A stretch of DNA of 64,000 nucleotides from assembly GCA_015152525.1 (NCBI GenBank), contig SUTU01000009.1:1-64000 (forward strand), written 5' to 3'. Both the position numbers and the translations under genes were made by a program. Positions 42,933 through 52,600 of the stretch are shown in pieces. Source of the DNA: Cyanobacteria bacterium SIG28. GTDB taxonomy: Bacteria; Cyanobacteriota; Vampirovibrionia; Gastranaerophilales; Gastranaerophilaceae. Every line of letters begins with the position of its first letter. Position 1 is the stretch's first letter. The notes under the pieces are model-generated. The model worked only from the letters and a program-made list of their open reading frames with translations. It had not been told where the DNA came from and made no database searches.

Positions 42933-43045
42933 ATGTAAACAAATATTGCAAATGTTAAGCAAAAATAAAAATCTTTACAATAGGCTGAAACCCTTGTAAA
43001 ATCTGCTATATGATATGATATGATGGATGGGTGAGGTGCAATTAT
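42933..43045 (+). promoter_or_regulatory. Duplicated promoter module, copy 1
   Basis: About 110 bp here are almost the same as 58687-58805, upstream of another unknown gene. The module holds an AT-rich lead, TTTACA, a 17-bp spacer and TAAAAT (a good sigma-70 match), overlain by an inverted repeat TTTACAA...TTGTAAA. A short TATGA tandem repeat and a G-rich stretch follow. The start codon of the downstream gene is about 60 bp away. The module probably drives and regulates both genes alike. Confidence 0.6.
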
Positions 43046-43104
43046 TTTTTGCTTTATGTTTTTAAATCAATATGTAGAACAAATTTAGTAGAAAAGAGGT
43101 TGTT

Positions 43105-43584
43105 ATGGCACCAAGAATTAGTTTAGGCAAATGTAATGATTTAGAAATTCCAAAATTGGTAGAATTGTATAAGAAAGGAAAAGTTCGAGCTGGTGATCCA
43201 ATTAAATTATCTAATGGTAAGGAATATTTTGTAGCATCGCAAACAGCATACTCAAATACCCAAAATGCAAATGGTGTTGTTAGAAAAGGTTATCGGCTTC
43301 ATAGTAATGGAGAATGGCATTTAAAAAGAAGACAAGTAAACAATGAAAGGGGATCTTATAGTAGATATGTAGATACTGTGATGGGTAAAACAGAAGATAG
43401 TGTATCATTAGGCCACCAACAATCTTTCATTCGACAAGAAGACGGCAGTTATTTACAACCTGCATTTGCACATTATCCCGCAAGAAAAGCAACTTCAGAG
43501 GAAATAGAAGCAGCTATTGACTATATTAAAGGAAAAGGTTCTGCAGAAAATTATCAACGATTGCTAAGAGATTATAATAATTAG
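43105..43584 (+). CDS. Hypothetical protein under the duplicated promoter module
   Basis: I do not recognise this 159-residue basic protein. It starts MAPRISLGKCNDLEIPKLVE, contains GDPIKLSNGKEYFVASQTAY and GYRLHSNGEWHLKRRQVN, and ends in a helical stretch (SEEIEAAIDYIKGKGSAENY). No signal peptide or membrane segment is seen. AAAGAGG precedes the ATG. The promoter region matches that of the coiled-coil gene at 58864, although the two proteins are not similar. A terminator follows, so it is a single-gene unit. Confidence 0.65.
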   Translation: MAPRISLGKCNDLEIPKLVELYKKGKVRAGDPIKLSNGKEYFVASQTAYSNTQNANGVVRKGYRLHSNGEWHLKRRQVNNERGSYSRYVDTVMGKTEDSVSLGHQQSFIRQEDGSYLQPAFAHYPARKATSEEIEAAIDYIKGKGSAENYQRLLRDYNN

Positions 43585-43620
43585 TTGGTAGGGTGCAATT
43601 TATTGCACCAAAAATAAACA

Positions 43621-43648
43621 AAAAAAGAGTCCGTTAGGACTCTTTTTT
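43621..43648 (+). terminator. Intrinsic terminator of the unknown gene at 43105
   Basis: AAAAAAGAGTCC and GGACTCTTTTTT pair around a short loop. A palindrome GGTGCAAT/ATTGCACC lies just upstream at 43592. Confidence 0.85.
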
Positions 43649-43705
43649 AATGCTGAGGTTGATACATTCAACTTCAAACGTTTGGTTCAAAGTTATGTAG
43701 TTATG

Positions 43706-43830
43706 TAGGGTGGGAAATGCGACAAACTTTGGATTATATAATGATTAAATATTCATTCCCACCAAAAATTTAATGGTGGGAATGTGCGTTAAATTATTTT
43801 TAAACTACTAACTTAAAACATTTTCCACCC
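43706..43830 (+). repeat. Nested-palindrome intergenic repeat (family 2), fullest copy
   Basis: Outer arms GTAGGGTGGGAAATG and ACATTTTCCACCCTAC enclose inner arms CATTCCCACC and GGTGGGAATG, so the whole unit can fold as a double hairpin. It matches 1384-1512 closely. The rest of the 43649-44021 gap shows no gene and no other clear feature. Confidence 0.65.
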
Positions 43831-44021
43831 TACATTTTCTATTAATTGCTCTGAATTTCAACACTTCGCTCGATGCTAACAGAGAATAATTTATTACGAC
43901 GCATTTATACGCATCATACACTTTTTATGTTTCCACCGAAAAGCTTCAATAAAATATTAAAAAAGGTAGTGCAAATTTTGAAAAAATTTGTTAGAATAAG
44001 AGTGGATTTAGGAGGGTTATT

Positions 44022-45260
44022 ATGTCTGTAGATGATGCTTTGGTTATGATACTTGCAGGTGGAATAGGAAAGCGTTTATTTCCGCTAACTTTGGAAAGAG
44101 CAAAACCAGCTGTGCCTTTTGGTGGTAGATACAGAATTATAGATTTTGTTCTTAATAATTTTATAAACTCCGGTTTCTATAAAATCAAAGTACTAACTCA
44201 ATATAAATCTGACTCTTTAAACAAACATATAACAAGAGGTTGGACCTTGTCTCCGTTTTTAAATCAATATGTGGATTTGGTTCCGGCACAAATGCGAACC
44301 GGCGGAAGTTGGTATAAAGGTACTGCTGATGCAGTTTATCAAAACTTGTTCCATATAAATGATGAAGATCCACGCTATGTTTGTGTTTTTGGGGGTGATC
44401 ATATCTATAAGATGGACGTTTGGCATATGCTAAAATTCCATAAAGTTCAAAAAGCTGATTTGACAATCTCTGCAATTCCAATTCCTATTGAAGAAGCACA
44501 CGAATTTGGAATAATTGAAGTTGATGAAAATTGGAAATTAACAGGTTTTGTTGAAAAACCTCAAACCCCACCAAAAACAATTCCTAACAATCCGAAAATG
44601 TGTCTTGCATCTATGGGAAATTATATTTTCAATAAAGACATCTTAATAAATGCTTTAGAAGAAGATGCTAAGATTGAAGACTCTAATCATGATTTTGGAA
44701 AAAATGTTATACCAATGCTTTTAGAACAAGGTAAAAGAGTTTATGTTTATAATTTTGCCGAAAACGAGTTTTCGGGTATGACACCAAAAGAGAAAGGTTA
44801 TTGGCGTGATGTTGGTTGTATTGATGCATATTGGCAAGCTAATATGGATTTATTAAAATATGAACCGGAATTAAATCTTTATTCAAAAGACTGGCCTCTA
44901 AGAACATTTAACTACAACTATCCACCGGCTAAATTTATTTGGCAAGAAGGTGATCGTGTCGGTATGGCAACAAACTCAATGGTTTCAGAGGGTTGTATAG
45001 TATCCGGTGGTACTATATCTCGTTGTATTTTATCGCCAAAAGTTAGAATAAACAGTTACTCACAAGTTTCAGACAGTATATTAATGGAAAACGTTAATGT
45101 TGGCAGATATTCTGAAATAAGAAAAGCAATTATTGATAAAAACGTAGATATTCCACCGTATACTTATATAGGTGTAAATCGAGAGGATGATATTGCCAGA
45201 GGGTTCTATGTTTCTGAAGGCGGAGTAACGGTAGTTCCAAAAAATGCCAGATTAAATTAA
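44022..45260 (+). CDS. glgC: Glucose-1-phosphate adenylyltransferase
   Basis: GlgC makes ADP-glucose, the committed step of glycogen synthesis. The 412-residue protein shows LAGGIGKRLFPLTLERAKPA, PFGGRYRIIDFVLNNFINSG, the GTADAVYQN motif, the FGGDHIYKMD metal site, the EKP motif of GFVEKPQTPP, and a C-terminal left-handed beta helix (SEGCIVSGGTISRCILSPKV). Glycogen synthase is not in the window. AGGAGGG precedes the ATG, and a terminator follows. Confidence 0.95.
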   Translation: MSVDDALVMILAGGIGKRLFPLTLERAKPAVPFGGRYRIIDFVLNNFINSGFYKIKVLTQYKSDSLNKHITRGWTLSPFLNQYVDLVPAQMRTGGSWYKGTADAVYQNLFHINDEDPRYVCVFGGDHIYKMDVWHMLKFHKVQKADLTISAIPIPIEEAHEFGIIEVDENWKLTGFVEKPQTPPKTIPNNPKMCLASMGNYIFNKDILINALEEDAKIEDSNHDFGKNVIPMLLEQGKRVYVYNFAENEFSGMTPKEKGYWRDVGCIDAYWQANMDLLKYEPELNLYSKDWPLRTFNYNYPPAKFIWQEGDRVGMATNSMVSEGCIVSGGTISRCILSPKVRINSYSQVSDSILMENVNVGRYSEIRKAIIDKNVDIPPYTYIGVNREDDIARGFYVSEGGVTVVPKNARLN

Positions 45261-45271
45261 ATATAGAAAGA

Positions 45272-45311
45272 AGCGGAAATTTTCAATTCTTGAAAATTTC
45301 CGCTCTTTTTT
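45272..45311. terminator. Terminator between glgC and yjbQ
   Basis: AGCGGAAATTTTCA pairs with TGAAAATTTCCGCT, then a T tract. It touches the stop of the convergent yjbQ gene. Confidence 0.88.
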
Positions 45312-45726
45312 AATAAATTAGTTGTACCGTAATATTTCTTGAACGAGGTTTGTTATCGAAATCCACAAGTACAATTTGTTGCCAAGTTCCGAGGTTTAAT
45401 AATCCGTCTACAAGCGCAATGTTCACAGAACTTCCAACCAGAGCAGCTCTAATATGTGCATAACCGTTTCCGTCATGCCAAATTTCATCATGATGATAAT
45501 CACTGTTCATTGGTGCAATTCTTTCTAAAGCTTCTTTTAAATCTTTAACTAAGCCATCTTCGTATTCAATTGTTGTAATAGCAGAAGTGCTTCCTTGAAT
45601 AGAAATACAAACAAGTGCGTCTTTGAGTGCGTGTTGGTATACACAGTTTTGAACTTGTTTGGTAATATCTATAATGTCGTTGTTTCCTTTTGTATTAATG
45701 GTAAATTTTTCATTAATTACAGCCAT
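45310..45726 (-). CDS. yjbQ: YjbQ/UPF0047 family protein
   Basis: This 138-residue protein matches the YjbQ family: SIQGSTSAITTIEYEDGLVK, DYHHDEIWHDGNGYAHIRAA with conserved histidines, and LGTWQQIVLVDFDNKPRSRN. E. coli YjbQ has weak thiamine-phosphate synthase activity in vitro, and the true role is unsettled. It overlaps the end of the DedA-like gene by 14 bp and is last in a six-gene operon. Confidence 0.88.
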   Translation of the reverse strand: MAVINEKFTINTKGNNDIIDITKQVQNCVYQHALKDALVCISIQGSTSAITTIEYEDGLVKDLKEALERIAPMNSDYHHDEIWHDGNGYAHIRAALVGSSVNIALVDGLLNLGTWQQIVLVDFDNKPRSRNITVQLIY

Positions 45727-46309
45727 TTTTATCCCCTTTTTTCACTAATTTTTTACTTTTTTTATAAACGATGATACAGAATATTAATATTAATATGGAA
45801 ACGATTAGAATAATTAATTCTAAATGGTTTTTAACGGCTTCGCCAAAAAACATTAAAACTAAACTTACCAGAAAAAATCTAGATCCACGTCCTAATAAAC
45901 TAACGCTAAAAAATTTCCAAAAATTTAATTTAAGAATACCGCTTCCTATTGTAAAAATTTTATAAGGTACCGGTGTAAAAGCAGAGAAAAACACTGCAAA
46001 GGAACCATATTCTTTATACATTTCTTCCACTTTATCTAATTTGTCAATGTGCTTTTTGAACATAAACTTAAAAGCCGGACGTCCGCCCCAATAGCCTATA
46101 GCATACCCTATTGCACCACCTATAGCCGAAGCCAATGTACAAATAAAAGCGTAAAACATAGCTTTTTCAGGTTTAGCTAAATCCATTGCGATAAGTAAAA
46201 AATCCGGTGGCGGAAGTATAAAGAAACTTTCTATGCAAGAATTGAGCGCCAAACCTTGTACACCCATTGCCTGAAACCAATTATTTATATTAACCAAAAA
46301 ATCGTGCAT
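45713..46309 (-). CDS. DedA/YqaA-type (VTT domain) membrane protein
   Basis: This 198-residue integral membrane protein of the DedA/SNARE-associated superfamily has about four to five hydrophobic segments. The marks are SFFILPPPDFLLIAMDLAKP, the glycine-rich AIGGAIGYAIGYWGGRPAFK, FSAFTPVPYKIFTIGSGIL and LLGRGSRFFLVSLVLMFFG. Members are linked to lipid-carrier (undecaprenyl phosphate) or phospholipid flipping and membrane homeostasis. The YqaA-like subgroup is the best fit. It lies 15 bp after rqcP. Confidence 0.82.
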   Translation of the reverse strand: MHDFLVNINNWFQAMGVQGLALNSCIESFFILPPPDFLLIAMDLAKPEKAMFYAFICTLASAIGGAIGYAIGYWGGRPAFKFMFKKHIDKLDKVEEMYKEYGSFAVFFSAFTPVPYKIFTIGSGILKLNFWKFFSVSLLGRGSRFFLVSLVLMFFGEAVKNHLELIILIVSILILIFCIIVYKKSKKLVKKGDKNGCN

Positions 46310-46324
46310 TATATTTTCCCTTAT

Positions 46325-46570
46325 TTATTCTAATATTTTGTACAAATTAGCGGATTCTTGTATGCTAACATTTCCTGTAGGAATAACAAGAATTTCCACT
46401 TTTTCAATACGATTAGCATATTCGATTTCGATAATATCACCGACTTTTAATTGTTTTGCAGGTTTTGCCGGATTTCCGTTAACAAGCACTCGCCCCATTT
46501 CCGAAACCGTATTAGCAACAGTTCGACGTTTTATCAATCTTGAAACTTTTAAAAATTTATCCAATCTCAT
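46325..46570 (-). CDS. rqcP: S4-domain RNA-binding protein RqcP/YabO (Hsp15-like)
   Basis: This 81-residue S4-domain protein begins MRLDKFLKVSRLIKRRTVAN, virtually the same opening as Bacillus YabO (RqcP). It continues with GRVLVNGNPAKPAKQLKVGD. RqcP stabilises peptidyl-tRNA on stalled 50S subunits while RqcH adds alanine tails. RqcH is not in this window. The start codon overlaps the panB stop (ATGA), so translation is coupled. Confidence 0.87.
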   Translation of the reverse strand: MRLDKFLKVSRLIKRRTVANTVSEMGRVLVNGNPAKPAKQLKVGDIIEIEYANRIEKVEILVIPTGNVSIQESANLYKILE

Positions 46571-47412
46571 AATATATTTTGTTTCTTTTCTAATTTACAT
46601 TTTTCTTCTTCTGTTAATTCAAAAGATTCTTTTTGGGAAGGAAACTCACCATCTTTAACTTCTTGTGAATATTTTTTTACACTCTCTAAAACTATATCGT
46701 GAAGGTTTGTATATTTCTTAACGAATTTTGGTGCAAAATCAGTAAATTTTCCCATAATATCATCAGTAACAACAATTTGACCATCACATCCGGCACCTGC
46801 ACCGATTCCGATTGTCGGAATTGTTAGGTTTGCAGTTATGTATTCAGCACTTTCAGAAGGCATCAACTCTAAAACAATTGCAAAAGCACCGGCTTCTTCA
46901 AGTTTTTTAGCATTTTGATAAATCATATCAATGTTTTTTGCAGTTTTTCCCTGAACCTTATATCCGCCTATTGTATTGAGTAGTTGAGGAGTCAACCCTA
47001 AGTGTCCTAGAACCGGAATTCCGCATTCAATACAGCGTTGTATAAATTTAATAAGGTATTCGTTGCAACCTTCAATTTTAATCGCATTAGCACCGGCTTT
47101 AATCATTTTACTTGCGTTTTCAAGCCCTTGTTCTATTGAAACGTTATAACTCATATATGGCATATCAGCTATTATGAATGAATTTTTAGCACCACGCGCG
47201 ACAGCTTTGATAAAAATAGCCATTTCATCGACTGTTATATCATAAGTGTTTTCATACCCTAAAGCGACCATTGCCAGAGAATCACCGACTAAAATTCCGT
47301 CGATTTCAGCTTCGTCAAGTACTTGAGCGGTAGAATAATCATATGCGGTCAGCATTACGATTTTTTCTTGATTATCTTTTAGTTTTTGAAAAGTATTTAC
47401 TGTTTTTTTCAT
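46567..47412 (-). CDS. panB: 3-methyl-2-oxobutanoate hydroxymethyltransferase
   Basis: PanB transfers a one-carbon unit from methylene-THF to ketoisovalerate, the first step of pantothenate synthesis. The 281-residue TIM-barrel enzyme shows MLTAYDYSTAQVLDEAEIDG, LVGDSLAMVALGYENT, the metal-binding IADMPYMSYN, IKIEGC, GHLGLTPQ and IGIGAGAGCDGQIVVTDD. Length is normal. panC and panD are not nearby. It lies 22 bp after yvcK. Confidence 0.95.
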   Translation of the reverse strand: MKKTVNTFQKLKDNQEKIVMLTAYDYSTAQVLDEAEIDGILVGDSLAMVALGYENTYDITVDEMAIFIKAVARGAKNSFIIADMPYMSYNVSIEQGLENASKMIKAGANAIKIEGCNEYLIKFIQRCIECGIPVLGHLGLTPQLLNTIGGYKVQGKTAKNIDMIYQNAKKLEEAGAFAIVLELMPSESAEYITANLTIPTIGIGAGAGCDGQIVVTDDIMGKFTDFAPKFVKKYTNLHDIVLESVKKYSQEVKDGEFPSQKESFELTEEEKCKLEKKQNIL

Positions 47413-47434
47413 AATTTAACTTCCGATTACCACG

Positions 47435-48745
47435 TTATTTCTTTAAAGTTTTTTTATACCAATAATAAACAGCTCTCGCCACTCGATTAGAAGAATGTCT
47501 TACCAGGCCTTGTTTGTTTTCTTGAAGAAGTTTTTGTGAAACAACAGTAATATCCATTGGCGCAATGTTTTCCATGTCTAATCTTACAGGATAAGAACCT
47601 GTTTTTGCATAGCCTTCTGAAATATTATTCGGCAAGCTGTTGTTTATTAAAACTGCATCAATAATTTTTCTACCCTTTGCATGTGAAATAAGAGCATTTA
47701 TGTGGCTTGCTACTGAATAATTATCAGTTTCACCGGGTTGTGTCATAATATTGCAAACATAAATCTTTTTTGCAGTTGATTGCATAATTGCTTCAACAAT
47801 ACCGTCAACTAAAAGGTTTGGAATTACGCTTGTGTATAAACTTCCTGGACCTAATATTATTAAATCAGCGTGTAAAATCGCATCAATAACTTCCGGTAAA
47901 GCTGTACAATTGGCAGGCTCTGTGAATAGCCTTTTTACTTGTTTGTGTACTTCCGGAATATTAGATTCGCCTCTTACGATTGTTCCGTCTTCAAACTCAG
48001 CAGCAAGTTTCATATCATCTAATGTTGCAGGAAGTACTACACCACGAATATTTAATACATTAGAAGATTCTTTAACAGCTTTAACCATATTTCCTGTAAT
48101 TGCGCAAAGTGCGGTTAAGAAAAGGTTTCCGAAGCTGTGTCCTTCCAAACCTTCACCTTTTTTGAAACGGTATTGGAATAATTCAGTAATTAAATCATCG
48201 TCATCAGCTAAAGCCGCAATACAGTTTCTTATATCACCCGGTGGCAAAATTCCCATATCTTCACGTAATCTGCCGGAGCTTCCGCCATCATCACCAACGG
48301 TAACAACCGCAGTAATGTTATTCGTGTATTTTTTTATTCCTCTAAGCAACATTGAAAGCCCTGTTCCACCACCAATGGCAACTATCTTAGCACCTTTATT
48401 AAGTTTGCTTCTTCTATAGAGTTTTTCTAAAAGAGAACTTCCGCTTTTTGAATTGTCCATATCCATTATGGATAAGGTTGTTTTTTTCCAACCGTTAAAA
48501 AAGATTAATGCACCAATAATTATTACCACTACAGCAAGAATTTCAGTCGGTAATATGAGTGCAGCTTTTCTTATAAGTTCCATTGTTTGGTAAATTGGTC
48601 TTATATCAAGTAGTATTAAAAATCCTAAAATTATAAAAACCGAACCTAAAAATATTAAAAAAAGCCATCTTTTAATATTTAGTCCGGGAATTAACCAACC
48701 AACATCTCTTGTAACTTTTACGTTATTTTTAATCTTATTAATCAT
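47435..48745 (-). CDS. yvcK: YvcK/CofD-like gluconeogenesis factor with N-terminal membrane anchor
   Basis: This 436-residue protein begins with two hydrophobic segments (about residues 15-80, including LFLIFLGSVFIILGFLILLD), then a YvcK domain. The domain has IVAIGGGTGLSMLLRGIKKY, VTVGDDGGSSGRLREDMGIL, PPGDIRNCIAALADDD, GHSFGNLFLTALCAITGNM and ILGPGSLYTSVIPNLL. Bacillus YvcK binds UDP-GlcNAc and affects carbon use and cell-wall synthesis. The start at 48745 follows GGGTGG. The pxpA stop is 2 bases upstream. Confidence 0.9.
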   Translation of the reverse strand: MINKIKNNVKVTRDVGWLIPGLNIKRWLFLIFLGSVFIILGFLILLDIRPIYQTMELIRKAALILPTEILAVVVIIIGALIFFNGWKKTTLSIMDMDNSKSGSSLLEKLYRRSKLNKGAKIVAIGGGTGLSMLLRGIKKYTNNITAVVTVGDDGGSSGRLREDMGILPPGDIRNCIAALADDDDLITELFQYRFKKGEGLEGHSFGNLFLTALCAITGNMVKAVKESSNVLNIRGVVLPATLDDMKLAAEFEDGTIVRGESNIPEVHKQVKRLFTEPANCTALPEVIDAILHADLIILGPGSLYTSVIPNLLVDGIVEAIMQSTAKKIYVCNIMTQPGETDNYSVASHINALISHAKGRKIIDAVLINNSLPNNISEGYAKTGSYPVRLDMENIAPMDITVVSQKLLQENKQGLVRHSSNRVARAVYYWYKKTLKK

Positions 48746-48747
48746 AA

Positions 48748-49542
48748 TTAATCCACCCAACCAGAAATTTTAGCATTGTTAAAATTCACAGGAGTCGGTA
48801 CAATTGTGTTTCTTGCTTGTTGTATCAATTCCATTGAATTTTTGTATTTGTTTGAAAAATGAATAGTATCAACATCTGCAAAACTCATACCGCTCAAATT
48901 ATTTTTTATTTGAGAAGTATGAATTAAGTGTTGTAATCTCTTAATTAAATCATAATTATTTGTGTTATCATCCTTTGAATAATCAATAGTTAAATCAGGA
49001 TTATAAGTTTTTTCTAAAAATAATTCTTGAGCAACAGGTATTTGAATGTAATCAGCAACTTTTGCCGTAATATCACCAACAGGTGCATAATAAACCAACC
49101 ATTGGGAACATTTTTTAATTGCACGAGCTATAGCACATGAGAATGTAAAATCTTCACCTGCCATTTTGTACATAGCACCATGAGGTCTAACGTGTTCAAT
49201 ACTTACGCCGTATGCTTTTGCAAAAGACATTAACGCACCGACTTGATAAACCACTATAGCTTCTAATTCATCCTCTTTTAGTTCAACAGGTCTATAACCA
49301 AAGCCTTGAATATCGTTAAATCCTATGTGTGCACCTATAACAACATTTTTTTCTTTTGCTTTTAAAAGAGCTTCTTTTATAGTATTAGGATCGCCGGCAT
49401 GAAATCCGCAAGAAACATTAACAGAACTAACATAATCTAAAAGTTCGTATTCCACGTTATTTTTATAAACGCCGTATGCTTGCGCTAAATCACAGTTGAA
49501 ATCTATATTTTTTATTGATTTTCTTTCTAAAACTTCTTGCAT
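48748..49542 (-). CDS. pxpA: 5-oxoprolinase subunit A (LamB/YcsF family)
   Basis: This 264-residue protein has the family marks NIDFNCDLAQAYGVY, VNVSCGFHAGDPNTIKEAL, GAHIGFNDIQGFGYRPVEL and VRPHGAMYKM. PxpA works with PxpB and PxpC to open 5-oxoproline to glutamate. Neither partner is seen here, so the activity may differ or the partners lie elsewhere. It is the first gene of the operon with yvcK. It is divergent from the AsmA gene. Confidence 0.88.
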   Translation of the reverse strand: MQEVLERKSIKNIDFNCDLAQAYGVYKNNVEYELLDYVSSVNVSCGFHAGDPNTIKEALLKAKEKNVVIGAHIGFNDIQGFGYRPVELKEDELEAIVVYQVGALMSFAKAYGVSIEHVRPHGAMYKMAGEDFTFSCAIARAIKKCSQWLVYYAPVGDITAKVADYIQIPVAQELFLEKTYNPDLTIDYSKDDNTNNYDLIKRLQHLIHTSQIKNNLSGMSFADVDTIHFSNKYKNSMELIQQARNTIVPTPVNFNNAKISGWVD

Positions 49543-49638
49543 TTTTCTCTCCTAAAAAACTGTATATATAAGAAATTATACTACAAAACAAAAAAAATAC
49601 AGTTTTATGTTAAAATAAAAACAAAAAGGGGAAGATTA

Positions 49639-52600
49639 ATGAATAAGAACTGGAAAATTTTTGGATTTAGCGTTTTAGGGATTATTATTTTAACTTATTT
49701 AAGCTTTTTATTTGTTTTACCAAATGTGGTTGATGTTAACAAATATAAACCTGAAATACAAAAAATAGCAAAAGAAACGGCGAATTTATCAATAGATTTT
49801 GATAATGCAAAAATTTTAACAACTCCACTTTTAGGAGCCGGTTTAAAGGCTGATAATATTAGCGTTAAGCTTCCGGATGAGTCTGTTTTATTTTCAGCAG
49901 ATAGTGTTAAGACTCGTATTGCACTTCCAAGTTTAGCCTTGTTGACTGTAAAAATTTCGTGCTTAGAATTAAATTCTCCTTTTGTAAATCTTGAAATTAT
50001 AAATGATGAACAGTTTAAAGTTGTACAGTTAATAGAAGAATTTTTAAATAAAGGAAAAGAACAAAAATTAGAACAGGCTTCGAATGAACCTGAACAAAAG
50101 ATTTGGTTTAATCCTGCTTGGATAAAGGTTAAAGTTCCGAATGTAGTTTTAAATAATTATAAAGTTCTTGTTAATGATTTAAAATCAAAACACTACTTAA
50201 ATATTACGGGTGAACGACTTAATGCCGGATATTTTAACGGAAAAGTTGTAAAGGTTAAAACTTATACAGAATTATTTAGTGATGAAAATAAAAATATAAC
50301 AGCGAATGTTGATATAAACACATTCCTTCCGCCTGCGGCACCGGCTTTGGATGAAGAAGATGATCCTGCGGAAAGAATTGATATACCGTTCGTTAATCCT
50401 GTTACAATGTATAGAAATTATGATTTAAAAGCTAATTTAGATACAAAATTGAGAATCAGAAATTCCAGAACAGGGATAAATTCTTTCGGTTATTTCAATG
50501 TTGAAGATATAACAATGAAAGTTTCTCATTTAACTTTGCCATCTTCGTATTTTAGAGCAAAAACTTTTGGTCAAAATATTGAATTAGATACAAATATTTA
50601 TCCTGCAAAAGAACAAAATATTTCATTGTTAGGAAAACTAAATTACGGAAAACATCCTAAAATGGATATGATAATTAAAACAGCTGAAATCAAATTTAAC
50701 GATATGTTAATTCTTGGAAAAGCTTTCTTAGATTCTTTAGCTATTTATAATGAATTGGATAGAGTTACTGTTTCAGGCGGTTTGATTGCGGATTGCCAAA
50801 TTAAAACTAATTTCAAAAAACTTCGTTCAAGTGGTTCAGTTTTAGTTAAAAATGGTGGGATTAGTGTTAAAAATATCGGAAAAGTTTTAGCAAACGCTAA
50901 TATCAACTTGATATTGGATAATAATATTCTTGATATTAAAAATTCAAGCTTGTATGTAAATAATTCTCCTGTTTTAATTGATGGCAGAATTAATGAAAAA
51001 TCTGTTGCAGATATTACAATTAAGGCTGATAAAATTCCGTTACCTATTTTATTTAACGCTTTTGCACCAAAAGATGTTCGCAATTCATACAATTTCAAAT
51101 CAGGTGATGCATCTTTAGAAATAGGGCTTAACGGAAAATTAAAAAATGCAATTGCGACAGTAAAAGCCGGTTTAGAAAATTTGTATTTAGCTGATAGAGC
51201 AGGAAATTTTGTTGTACAGGATAACAAATTCTTTGGAGAGCTTTTACTTGATAAAAAAGATTTAAAAGGTACCCTAAAAAATGAAGGTTTTGGAATTTCA
51301 CTTCCTAAAACTAAATCTGTTGTGTTTTCACCGTTGTTTGAGTCCGAAGTCGCAAATAAAAATTTAGTAATTAAAGAAAATAAATTAAAAATTAATGATA
51401 AATCAGAAATAACATATTCAGGACAAGTGATTGATTACACAAAGTTAAAATCTGTTAATTTTGATGCGCAAGGTGATGTTACAACTGAGGATATGATTAA
51501 ATTTATCGGGAAAGAGTTTAAACCGTTTATTCATTCACAAGGTTCTATACCTGTAAAAATTACTTTAGACGGTGATGCTAAAAAACAAACTCTTTTTGCT
51601 CAGGCTCTTTGTGATAAATCTAATTTTATAACACCGATTGATTTTGATGAATTGCAAGGTAAAAATATTTCTTTGCAATCTGTAATCGATTTCAAAAACG
51701 GCAGAACAAAAATAAAAAATACAGGTTTTTACACAAGAGATATTATTGTTGATGAAAAAGGTCGTGAAACAATTGTATTTGATGAAGTTCTTGGTATTGA
51801 CGGTACAATTGAAGGTAATAGAATTAATTTGATAAAAATAACACAGCCGAAAGCTTTAAACGGTAAGATTTATGTTTTCCCAGAGTCTAAATTTACAGTT
51901 GACGGCAGAGCTTTTATTTTCGGCGAAACTGCTGCGCCTAGAATGCGTGGTAAATTTGAAGTTAAAAATCTTACAATTCCGGAATTACTTCTTGATATGA
52001 GGAACGCTCAAATAAGGTTTGCCGGTCATGAAGGTCATTTTGAAATTGCAGATTTGATACTTAACGTTTCTGATATTCAAGCTAAATCTATCTTTAGTTT
52101 ATTACCGTCATCTGTGTTTAATATATTAAACCTTGATGTTGTATCAAGATATATGAATGTTGATAAAATGTTGGTTGTCGTTGATAAAGCGATGAAATAT
52201 GTTCCTGCCGCTAATACAACTGCGCCTGCTAATACGGCACCTGCTGATATTCCGGTAGTTATTCAAAAAGGCTCTATAAACTTAGCAAGAATTATTACAG
52301 GTAATATTGATGTAAGAAATACTTTATCAAAGATTTCTTTATCAAAAAATATTTTCTACCTTAATAATTTAAGAACAAATGTATTTGATGGTTTTGTTAA
52401 TGGTGATATTTCGATGAACCTTATTACATCACTTATGAATATCAAACTCAAAGGAAAAAATGTTGATGTTGAAAAAGCTCTTAAAGATGCTGCCGGCATG
52501 AAGGATACTTTATCAGGTACTGCTGAGTTTACAACAGATATCTCCTTAAAAGGTGCAACTTATGAAGAGCAAATGGCAAGTTTGAAAGGGGATGTAGATT

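Noticed and set aside
47832-48419. 195-residue plus-strand frame opposite yvcK
   Set aside because: Antisense to a well-conserved gene, with no ribosome-binding site and a composition typical of a shadow frame.
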